From contig CP136064.1 in the NCBI GenBank assembly GCA_032622095.1, forward strand, positions 145,959,797-146,023,796: a stretch of DNA of 64,000 bases. Reading direction: 5' to 3'. Below the pieces are notes generated by a model. The model ran no database searches. It was given only the letters and a program-made list of their open reading frames with translations, and was not told the DNA's origin. Both the position numbers and the translations under genes were made by a program. How positions within the stretch are numbered: the first letter of the stretch is position 1; every line of letters starts with the position of its first letter. The stretch is from Siphonodentalium dalli (Eukaryota > Mollusca > Scaphopoda > Gadilida > Siphonodentaliidae). Of this stretch, positions 47,093 to 56,861 are shown one piece after another.

Positions 47093-48443
47093 TTAACAAA
47101 CAATTTGCGCGGAAAAAAGACACTGAAGAAATCTTCATTTATTGTGGTTATTTGATTTACTTATTATTGAGGATGATGTGTTTTTTGCCAATAGTGATTT
47201 GTCCATGTGTATAATATGTTTTTGCCATAGTGATTTCTTTATGTGTCTGAGTCATCAAAAATTATCTCTTGAGTGGAATTTGTTTTTCTCGTCTCCGTAT
47301 AACAAATAGATATTGTAACGTCTTCCTTAGAAAATCCGATATATCCGACCTAATTTAGTTTTAACCCTGGACCCTTGTCGTTGAACTCTATAGGATTTAT
47401 TTTTATTGTATATTTGAAACATCGTGCATGTATACATATTGACCCATCAACGTATACATGCATATAGACAAAGGTCGATGATAAACCTACATGAGAATGC
47501 ATATCAGTTTTAGTTGCGATGCAGGGTACAGGTAGGTAAGAATTATCTGAATGACCCAAATAATAGCGCGGGTGGGGAAACAACAATTCTTACCATTATT
47601 CCCAACTTTTATCAATCTCCAATGCAATTGGATTTATTTTGTGTGGTTTTATTGACATTATTAAAACAGAAATATATGGTGCAAATGTGGAGCCCGGCAG
47701 AAAAGAATTACTATTCTTGTGAGCAGGGTGTGCGATCCCTAATGAGATAACCATGACGATATCATGTGCGAACGTCATGGAAACACGGCTTAATTGGAAC
47801 CAGATTAGTCTACTTTTACAGACAAGCTACATGTATTGTTTATTGCTGTAAAGTCAACATGGGAATTTGACAAATGTGGACGCTTACAATTTGACATTTA
47901 TAGGAAGCAAACAAAAACATAACCACGTGGTTGAACACAATTTGACAAAATGACCCACGATGACGTCATCAAGGGAACTTCCCCTTCAAACGGCTGACGT
48001 ATTTAATTGTTGAATTATACATCATTTTGTTTAAACCTTTGTGTCAAGGGCTGAGTGGCGCAAATCGACAATGGGATCAAGTGATAACACTGATCGACTG
48101 AGAGGAACTAGTAATCATGACGTGTATTGTCACTCAGGACAAATCATGAAGCTTGTGGATATATTAAATCGGATTAGCCATAACCCGGACGCTGGAATCA
48201 CTGATTTTTTTGCCACTTTTTAGTCTGGAGATTAACCAGGGATTTACAGATTAGGATATAATCTATGGATAAACTCCCCGGGATAATCTATAAAAATCAG
48301 TGATTATTGTATGCATTAATTAATGTAATTATTATCTTATACACTCTGCCAATTTTGTAAAAAACAAGTTTTATGCAGGAAGCATCATGCAGGGTCGGTG
48401 AATTATTTTTCATACAAATAAAACAAAAATCGATAAGTTTCAT
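47093..48443. other. DDOST intron 1, unassigned
   Basis: No gene or clear repeat recognised. Confidence 0.5.
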
Positions 48444-48447
48444 TTAA

Positions 48448-49194
48448 CTCTTTCGCTGCCACCCCCGCCACACGGACATGTATACTCCCCAGTGCCAAGC
48501 ATTCTGGGTGTAAATACAAGTATTTTATGTATATGTGGGTAATGCAATGACTATTGGGTAATTATCGGTGTATTTAGTTGAAACTCCACATGTGGGTATA
48601 TATGACAATGACCTATCACCTGCCCCGACGTGGAGACCCATTCAAGGTCATAGGGTCACGTGCCATTGGCGGCCATCTTGGGTTTGCTTTAATTTATGTT
48701 TTTCGGTAATTTTTTTCAATTCATATATGATTAATTGTTTTTTGTTAATTGTTTTTTGTTCTAGTGTTCTATCCCATTAATTAATGCTTCACCAGTTAAT
48801 CACATTCCGGCTACTATTCCGTATTTTTCACCGACCTCATTCCGACAGTATTTTTGGACGCTAAACTGATCAGCAGAAAGGAGGACGCCAAGTCAATTAT
48901 GCTGTTTATTTTCCACTCATATATCGCATCCCACCAAAAGTTAATTTGTCAATGGTATATTCTGGCTCGGACTGTACTCATAGAACTTCAGGAGTAGCAT
49001 GACTTTGACTGACCTTTCTTCTAAATTGTCAGCGCACACCAGCACTCTACATAAAAAATAAATGAACCCCCATTGTGATGCAACAAAACAATATAATTAC
49101 GACCCGTAAACCAGTTGAACCTCTGAACTCGCATAAATGCGTATTTGGCAGCGACTGGGTAACTCGCATTTATGCGAGCTTGGCATCGAAAGAG
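48448..49194. mobile_element. 747-bp MITE with TTAA duplication (piggyBac-like)
   Basis: The ends are CTCTTTCGCTGCCA (left) and the complement of CTCTTTCGATGCCA (right), directly flanked by TTAA on both sides (48444-48447, 49195-49198). TTAA targets are typical of piggyBac. A second inner palindrome, CGCATAAATGCG, stands near the right end (49128-49180). No transposase. Confidence 0.8.
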
Positions 49195-49198
49195 TTAA

Positions 49199-50475
49199 AT
49201 CTTACAAACATATTTAATTGTGCTATTTTTCTGAAAGGTGTTGCTTATTATATCCAAAGTTGAATTAATCAGAATTCTATTGTCAACCATGCAGCAGATG
49301 TATAAGCGACCATGTGCGTTTAAAAATTTGCATGGTGAATGCACTTAGGTTCAGAAATAACGTGACCCGTCGTGAATCACGCAGTAATTAAAAGCAAAAT
49401 TTCGAACAAAATTGTCATGCACGATCACAACAAACACTAAATGATAAACACGTCACAAAAATGTCACGTGGGCTTGTTCTGAATGCGACAGGTCGTCATG
49501 GTAATCTTCAGCCCTGAGTGGAACTCTAAGTATCACGCTGTGAGCTTTACGCTACTTTGAAGTTGCCGACATCGGCTGTCAAATTATAAACTCCACCCAT
49601 CGCCTGCTGTCCGGGCACTGAGGTGTCTTCCAATAAAGGCCCTAAAATGAGGGGTGAAGGAGAGGGCCTCTCGGCCCTTTCGACCATCCCGGGGTTAGCC
49701 CCCCCCCCCCCCAAATCACATACCTTAGTCTTCCAACACATACCTGCCCTTGAAATAATTTTCACCATGCACCAAGTATGAATGTGTTATGATGGAATGT
49801 TTTTTTTTATTTTTATTCGATAAGTAAGATCATTAAAGTAAGAGACATTCTAAGGCAGCGATTGGCATTGGCACGAAGTCGTGGAAATCACACAGTGATT
49901 CTCCTTATATCTGTGGAATTTAATGAGATCCTTAATTAAGGCTTAGAGACGTATTGTTTTAACTTTCTGTGTGACAACCCAGCCAGCAGGAGTCGTCATT
50001 TAATTAATAGATATTATAGCAATGCCGTGAATCATGCGTCAAAAACACGAACATTGCACTCGCATTTATAAACAAATCATATTTCTGTTGCTATTCCACA
50101 TAGTTCAAATCATTTTGAATTTATTCCGTATCCCCCGCTCCGATTTTCAGGAATAAACCGCGAATAAAGCATGTGATTGACTACCCTACGATAATTTCCA
50201 GCTACGATTTTTACATACACATGACTGCGATTACGTCGCAATTGAGTGGAGGTTATCAAGGATACGCCACGATTTCGCATCTAAAATAAAACGGTGCTTG
50301 ATATTATTTTTTTACTTGAGACATTGTCATCAGCTTGCGCAATCCAACTACCGGTTACTTCCTCGACGGAAATCTTTCCACTTACAATTGAATCGTTGTT
50401 GTCTGAACGTTCACTAAATACATCCATTCAAAGAGTTCCGTCAAAATCATCACGGTATGCAAAAAATTTAACGTG
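49199..50475. other. DDOST intron 1, unassigned
   Basis: Contains a poly-C run (49699-49712) and a 40-bp block at 49651-49690 shared with 4698-4738. No gene. Confidence 0.5.
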
Positions 50476-50640
50476 GTGCCTGCTATAAGACCGTGGTATC
50501 CTTACCGCCCTATACCATAACTCCACCGCCGTGACCGTCTCAATACCGCTACCGCTTATTGCCGGTATCACCGCGGTCATGACCGGGATATCACCCCATT
50601 TTTCTGGTCAATTACTTTGAGAATAGCGGTAATTCTAAAT
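50476..50640. repeat. ACCGC-rich element, right end
   Basis: ACCGC/GCGGT motifs end in CTGGTCAATTACTTTGAGAATAGCGGT, the complement of the start of 46898-47092. Confidence 0.7.
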
Positions 50641-50769
50641 GTTTGATATAGGTACACCATTCTAACGCCCCCTACCGGTTTAGCATCGGAAAGAAGTAAA
50701 CGAGTGTTTGCGATGAATTTGATCTTTATTTTATAAGTTAGCTAATGAATGCATTCGCAGAAAATAGTC

Positions 50770-51233
50770 CCCCGAATATTTACTGACATCGACCGCCGTA
50801 GTAAGTTATCACACAAAATCAGAACTGCCGTGTCGACAAAAGGCAACACTTTGTCATAAAACAAGTGATGGTTTTGATTTGGTTGACGGTGGCCGGAGAA
50901 TATGGTAGCCTAATTTTGATGTGCAAATTAGTGTTTCTAGTTTATTATCGAAAAACAGCCAGTTTGAGAGTATAATATATAGCTGAATACAGCTAGGTTA
51001 GCTGAATACAGCTATTGTAGCTGTATTCTCACATTTGTCAGACCTGATTATTAACTTTTAAGTTATTAAATTTTAAGATAGCCTATTAACCTGAGCGTTT
51101 ACAGAATACATCTTCGACTTCGACTCAAAATCGTCAAATTACTTATGTTTAAATTCTATATATTATCGATAATACTAATAGATCGTTGTTATCGGAAATT
51201 TATTGAAAATTTGCGTACAGTACCCCTTTAACA
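50770..51233. repeat. Dispersed repeat, inverted relative of 32971-33668
   Basis: Blocks GACATCGACCGCCGTAGTAAG, GTCGACAAAAGGCAACACTTTG, GGCCGGAGAATATGG and AGCTGAATACAGCTAGGTTAGC match 33405-33668 in reverse. It ends GTACAGTACCCCTTTAA. Confidence 0.78.
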
Positions 51234-51975
51234 ATAACATAACAGTAAGGACTAAGCCAATGTAACAATTTTTGGCCTCCGCTCCGGTCACTATTGAGTA
51301 TTGTCTTGAAGTTGAGCCGTTGAACTTGAGCCGAAGTTGAGGGCGGTAGGCTACCACAGTGTGAGTGTCAGTACCACTAGTGCACTACCACTAGTAGTAG
51401 TAGTAGTAGTAGTACCAGTACAGTCGTTCAGGTAGTAACGGGTCACAGGCAGTAACGGGTCAGTTGCTGTTTATCGTCGTGGCAATAGTCACAGATGCAC
51501 TTGATCTCTCAAAATCCTGTTGATTCTTGAGAATGAATATGTGTTGGAGATCATGTGCAATTTGTGGCGAGTTCTGACGGTAATTTCCGATTTAATTCAA
51601 TTTTTCTGACGGACAGTGGAAACGCATCGGAGGAAAGTAGGTCAACAAAATATGTCAAGTTGCAGATCGGCTGCTGCCAATAAAAAACAGAATAAAGTAC
51701 ACCCAAACTAAGCACTGTAAAATATTAACAAATTATTTATTTTTCAACTCCCAGACCCCCACAAAAGTTAAATTTGTCTTATTGTGTAAACATTTAATTT
51801 GTTTCAACCTATTTCCGTTGTCAATAGCGGGTCACATGCTTTTGTTGACAGTCGATCGCACGTGCTATCACGGAATGGATAAAAACATGTCAATTGAATT
51901 CTAATGATTAGCATACGTTGGAAATAATAAAACATAGTAACATTTCATGCCTTCATTGGTAATTTAAGACATAAT
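51234..51975. other. DDOST intron 1, unassigned
   Basis: A short TAG/AGT triplet run at about 51388-51412. No gene. Confidence 0.5.
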
Positions 51976-52720
51976 ATAGGTTGAAATTGTTCTCATAGTT
52001 TAATTTTTCAACCAGAATTGAATGAAGAGTGAATGTTTTTTTAGACCAACAGTCAAATATTTTCCAATGGTCGGTAAAATAATTAGATTGGAATGGCTAT
52101 CAGTTGGAACATTTCTAACTATACAGGGTGCCAGGTTGAAAAATTCTAGCAGTTGGAATTCTTGAGGGACCTGTTTGGGGGGGGGGGGGGGTATCCAAGA
52201 CAAATTATTAACCCACCCGCTATATATATAGGGGTGTGGGAGGGACAGGGACGTGGCTAGATCATGCCATGAACCTCTACTAATGCTAACGCCCGTTTTG
52301 AACTGATGGGAGTATGACCTCTACGGGCGTTAGCATTAGTAGAGGTTCATGACATGATCAAGGACGTGTCCAGAGGGTCTCCGTTGGTGACGTCCACCTT
52401 GGAATTTCCAATTCCCCCCCCCCCCCCCACCACCATTGAACCAGACAAATCTCCCAAAGCCCCGCCCATGGTTTGAAAATTTCATCTGGTGTCTCAAACT
52501 TTCCAACTGTTGGAAACGTCTAACCCCACCCCCCCCCCCCCCCCAAGGTTGGAAAATTTCCCAAAATAATCAGAAATAATATATATTTTCAGACCAAATT
52601 TTTTACAAAAAAAATAGAAAAATATGCTGCTGTTGGTCTAAAAACAACTTATTCCCCACTATATAATAACTGATTGGGCATATACATGTATACAAATAAT
52701 TGAGAACAATTTCAACCTAT
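51976..52720. mobile_element. TIR-bounded element with poly-G, poly-C and an inner palindrome
   Basis: ATAGGTTGAAATTGTTCTCA (51976-51995) is repeated in reverse at 52701-52720. Inside are a 15-G run (52177-52191), C runs at 52414-52428 and 52529-52544, repeated TTGGAAAATTTC-type motifs and the palindrome at 52260-52359. A related left end stands at about 60412-60460 next to another G run. Confidence 0.7.
52260..52359. repeat. Palindrome, 37-bp arms
   Basis: The arms 52260-52296 and 52323-52359 contain ATGAACCTCTACTAATGCTA and its complement, with one mismatch and a 26-nt spacer. Confidence 0.9.
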
Positions 52721-54317
52721 GCGGGTAATTGTGGTGTAATATGCTCTAACTATAAAGTTGTGTTAGACTGGGTCAGGCATGATTTTCTAGCTTGAACATT
52801 TTTATCAATGTTGGGGAGGGGAGAGTCACCCCAACACCATACCTGTCACTACGTCCTTGAGGAGGGGTGCAAGGAGGGTGTGATTACCTGGATTCAGGAA
52901 GTTGGGTCTCGCCCAAGGGATTACCAGTGCCCATATGAATATGCTAAGGTGCATCCACCAAATGAAGTGCCCAAGCCATATAATCCTCCCCGAGAAAACC
53001 ACAAAATTAAAAAAAATATATAAACACCAAATGATAATTTCGCGATTTCAATTGTTCCGTTATAAATTGATCTATTAGTACATTGCATTCTGTGTACAAA
53101 TGGATAGTGTGCCATGTAACTACTGTGATAATAACCTGACAGGGATGAATCCAGCAGGCACTTCATGCAGTGCTACATGTAGCTGGCAGCCAGTGACAGG
53201 TCAATTATATTGGGAGGGGGCTGCACAAATTTAAAATTAACACACAACTGAGGGTGGGTTGGGCGCTTGGTGAAAATGGGTATCATGTCAGTGGCGACAC
53301 ACACCCAACACTCACTGTCATTCGCGACGTCCTTGGTTGTAACATTTACCTTCGTTTTTCTGGATCGGAGCAAAAGGAAAGTAATTGCAAGTCCCAGTTG
53401 TGTCGTTGCTTCTTTCTTGATGTATATGTTGAACAGTTGAATACAAATGTAATCTAAATTGAATCATGATCCACAAATAAAGCGATAAGTGGACTAGCTC
53501 ACAAACCAATGATATTAATTGGATACATGTATATGTCAATCAGATTTGGCACTGGTAAGTGCTGCACATGCATTGCAATGAAATGAGTACACCATATTTG
53601 GTATTCTTGGTCATATAAACATGTACAGGCCCTCAGGGTAGGCCAAATGAATATGTTGTCAGTTTTGTGTGTGTGTCATTAATTAATTAATTTAGAAACT
53701 ACAAAACATATAATTATGTACTGTCCGAAAATAAATATAGAGCTTTGATAAAATCATTGACAATTAAATGTGAGTAAAAAATGTGAGTTAAAGATATATA
53801 TATGTAATTAAATAAGTTATAGGCAATAACAACAAATTTGCCACTCAAGGTGACTCAAGACAGTACAATCCGCAATGAATTATAACTGATCCACTTGGGA
53901 TTTGGGATGCAAGCGTCGAAGGTGCTCGAAACGAACAAATGATCTTGTCCGCCACCTTCTGTTCTGGTAAATTTCCATTTTCCAGTGTTTTATATCAGTT
54001 TGTTGCCTTTACCCCTGTTTATCCCATAGAAAGAATGGAGCTGTCCTATCCTGACTGCCAACCATCCACACCAACTGCTGCCACCTCTGCTCTGATTATA
54101 TACTAGTATATGTTTGTATTAGGAACACAAAACATGCAATCACACACTGTAACACTACTACATATGATTTGTGAGTGAATGCTATTAACTGTACAGAGGG
54201 CCATATTATGTTGGGAACAAATGTAATTTGAGTTTGTATCTCCACTATAAAAAAAATAATAAAAACATATTTCTCAACTACTAATTTTTCTACAAATTAG
54301 TTATTGATTGTGATTCA
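52721..54317. other. DDOST intron 1, unassigned
   Basis: Only short open frames. None could be assigned, and no splice-bounded exon was recognised. Confidence 0.5.
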
Positions 54318-54473
54318 CAGTTGTTGGAAACTTGTTAAAAAACCCGAAAAGAGATGTCACCACCCCTACTTATTAATATAAATTATAATTGATATAATTA
54401 TATTAATAAGTAGGGGTGGGTGACATCTCTATTCGGGTTTTTTTGACAAGTTTCCAACAACTGGTTTATAGTA
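54318..54473. repeat. 156-bp AT-rich palindrome
   Basis: CAGTTGTTGGAAACTTGT at the left matches the right end in reverse. Both arms carry AACCCGAA, AGAGATGTCAC and CACCCCTACTTATTAATATA. Small mismatches and an indel are present. It lies 430 bp inside intron 1 from exon 1. Confidence 0.88.
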
Positions 54474-54906
54474 AACAAGTTTGTGTTAGATTAAAAACTT
54501 TTAATTGGAATAAATACATCTTGCACATGTTATTTGTGGTTTAATAACACACGAACAGCCATCAATTGTGATACATATACAGTTCAAACGAAAGGTGACC
54601 CTTTACTGCCTGAATTGACCCCTTATTGCCTGGATTTTGTGCTATCTTTGATCGCGTATTTTAAAAAGAAAGAGCAATATTTGTGAACAATACATAAGAT
54701 GTATGATAGAGCTAGGATTTATGAACAAAATGACATATAAATTTTTATCCATTGTACTTGCATACAGACAGGTGCAGCACAAACATAAAAAGTGACCCTT
54801 TAGTGGCTTTACTGCCTGAATGACTGTACTGCCTACTGGCAGTACTTAGTCTAGTCAGTAGACAGTACCATTTCTGACTGTCACTATGGTTTTCTTGTTT
54901 AATTAC

Positions 54907-55057
54907 CTCGAAGTGTTCGAAAAAATACAGAATGTGTTTCTCTAATTGCCCAGTTATCAACCAGGACTAACGTTCTCTTATTTTTAGCTACTGTCGATTT
55001 TGCAGTGAGGTAAACGATGGCGAGAACGAGGACACCGGCAAATATTTTCGTCTCCAT
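54907..55057 (-). CDS. DDOST: DDOST exon 1: start codon, signal peptide, first luminal strand
   Basis: The ATG is at 55057-55055 on the minus strand. The 50 codons begin with METKIFAGVLVLAIVYL, a short charged start followed by a hydrophobic stretch (residues 5-17) typical of a cleavable ER signal peptide. Cleavage is plausible after the Ala near residue 24. After it comes KNKRTLVLVDNWAIRETHS, which corresponds to the conserved RTLVLLDN...RETHS block at the mature N terminus of OST48. OST48 is a type I membrane subunit of the complex that moves the dolichol-linked glycan onto Asn residues of nascent proteins in the ER lumen. The exon ends one base into a codon at a GTAATT donor, a weaker match to consensus than the other donors here. 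This start is preferred because it gives the signal peptide, and there is no in-frame splice acceptor in front of it that I can see. Confidence 0.95.
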
Positions 55058-55140
55058 TTTTGCGCGCAATGATCTCACACACGTGTCGACGTGTCGAGTG
55101 AAGCGATATTGATAATTATTCGCATCTTAAATTGTCATAA
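55058..55140 (-). promoter_or_regulatory. Probable DDOST 5' UTR and proximal promoter
   Basis: This is the stretch directly in front of the DDOST start codon. It is relatively CpG-rich (TGCGCGC, CGACGTGTCGAG) and holds an ACACGTGT palindrome with a CACGTG E-box core near 55080. The transcription start and any promoter element are inferred from position only. No TATA box is evident. Confidence 0.35.
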
Positions 55141-55934
55141 GGATATTTCTTTCTTTGTTAAAATGAATGGAAATCTCAGAGTCGTGATCATTTAATCTAA
55201 ATTAGTTTTGAAAAACCTGAAATTAACGCATTAGTTTGCGATCTATATTGTGTAAAGTTGTTAATCGATATAATCCACAAAAGACGTTTCGTTCCACTAT
55301 GTACGGTTTATGTGTGTGCACAAAATGACAAGTCTGTGTCAAGCTCCATGCATATTTCAGTCCCCTGCTACACGGGACTTACCACTGCCAGCACTTACCA
55401 CACGATGTGAAGAAATCACTCATTTATTTATTTCATACTTTTGTAGGTTACAATTTATTCTTCATTATTATGATAATTTGTACGGTCCCATGTCCATTTT
55501 GACAAACTAGTGACTCCACTTTACATATAATTTGAATTTGTTCCTATGTAAAAAACAATATCATGAATAAGAGAAGCGATCATTGTTAATATATGTGCTA
55601 ATTGCTTTCTTTTTCCTACTGTTTTCACACAACTGTAATCCATCACTTCATGATATGTACCTCTTCCTCTTACTTAATCGTGTCTTCCACTTCTCACTGA
55701 CCTCTATAATGAATGAATTGTTTATTAGCCAACCATAAACATACAATTAATATGTATTGACAATGGTGTCCGCCGAAACAAAAGTAAAATTAAATAAAGT
55801 GACTAGTGAAGATATTAAAATAAGCAAATGTATAACAAATAAGCAATCTATAACGTGATATGATTAGATATGATTTGAAACTTAATAAAACATATTGATG
55901 TAATATAATCTATGTACAAACTGTGATAGTTTAC
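55141..55934. other. Upstream of DDOST, no gene recognised
   Basis: AT-rich intergenic sequence before the LINE. TGAATGAATTGTTTATTAGCC at about 55710 resembles the end of some LINE or SINE tails but is not assigned. Confidence 0.5.
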
Positions 55935-56362
55935 TGCTACAAGAGCATTGGCTTTTGAAGTCTGAACTACATACACTACGAACTATGCACAGTGATTTCG
56001 AAGGAGGTGGAGTGTCTGCTGTCGACTCTGAAAGAGAAATTTTAGCTGGTCGCCCATATGGCGGGACAGCAATACTCTGGAGGAAGTCATTTGCTGACAA
56101 AGCATGCTTCGTCACATACAATGACCCGAGAATAGTCGGACTGGAATTAAAATGGTCAACTAATTCACTTCTAGTACTCTGTGTATATCTTCCAACCGAC
56201 GAAGCAAGTAATGCGGAACTATTCATTGTTAACATCAACGCCATATAATTCAAGAAGCAGATACAAATAATGTTATCGTCCTCGGCGACTTCAATGCGTG
56301 CGCAATTCGCAAAAACGGTAATATGAGAGAGCTATCAAAATTTTGTGAGGATTCATCTTTAA
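55935..56362 (+). pseudogene. APE-type LINE, endonuclease segment
   Basis: The frame reads LLQEHWLLKSELHTLR, then GRPYGGTAILWRKS and VLCVYLPTDEA. After a frameshift near 56245 it continues EADTNNVIVLGDFNACA and FCEDSSL. QEHWL and GDFNA are catalytic motifs of the AP-endonuclease domain of non-LTR retrotransposons. The first conserved Asn motif is missing, so the element is 5'-truncated. It is interrupted at TCTTTAA (56356-56362). Confidence 0.88.
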
Positions 56363-56854
56363 AGGCACGTGCGGCCTTAATTGTCGAAAATATTCATATT
56401 TGTTCCAAACACCGTAAACAGAAAAACATTAAAACGCATACAGTTCCGTTCATATATACCATGACCATCGCGTAAACATCATGTTATCATAAAGACCTAC
56501 TATATTTTACCTATAAGCAAGAGCCTGATTGTGTTACAGAAGACAGCACAATGCTACTGGCTAATCACACACATATGGCATAAACGCTCTTTATTAGTTC
56601 CATATCAGGTATTCCCCAACAAAAAAAGCTCTTTATGTTTACCATCATAATATAAACAAACACCAGAAAAGTAACTTTTTATGCTTTTGTTTACATAACA
56701 TGGTCAAACATATGACTATAACATACTGTTTATGCGATATTTCTTATTTGTATACGGACAAAGTCTATCTACATTTTGATGTTCTTTCTGTTTGTGGCGG
56801 TTTTTGACGTGTGGAGATATTTTCACAGGATACTCACCGCCAAGGCCAACCGTG
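56363..56854. mobile_element. 492-bp MITE with 7-bp duplication
   Basis: It is flanked by TCTTTAA at 56356-56362 and 56855-56861. Subterminal repeats are imperfect: GGCCTT, GAAAATAT, AAACACCG/AAAACCGCCA and AAACAGAAA occur from both ends inward. Deleting the insert and one TCTTTAA restores the LINE frame (EDSSL continues as IISDINFLG). A partial second copy is at 10030-10236. TTAA lies within the duplication, so a piggyBac origin is possible. Confidence 0.85.
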
Positions 56855-56861
56855 TCTTTAA

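Larger units (their letters stand above)
1..55057 (-). other. DDOST: DDOST (OST48) gene locus, 5' two-fifths; runs off the left edge
   Basis: Five minus-strand exons (54907-55057, 26886-26996, 23223-23309, 12114-12217, 9537-9631) join without a frame break into 548 nt, giving 182 residues plus two bases. In order they match the known N-terminal half of the 48-kDa oligosaccharyltransferase subunit. All borders are GT-AG. Intron phases are 1, 1, 1, 0 and 2. Intron sizes are 27.9 kb, 3.6 kb, 11.0 kb, 2.5 kb and more than 9.5 kb. The family protein is about 440-460 residues, so roughly 270 residues, including the C-terminal membrane anchor, should lie to the left of this window. I searched 1-9536 by eye for the next exon and did not find it. 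Introns are filled with transposon remains. The identification is by recognition of conserved blocks, not a database search. Confidence 0.96.
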
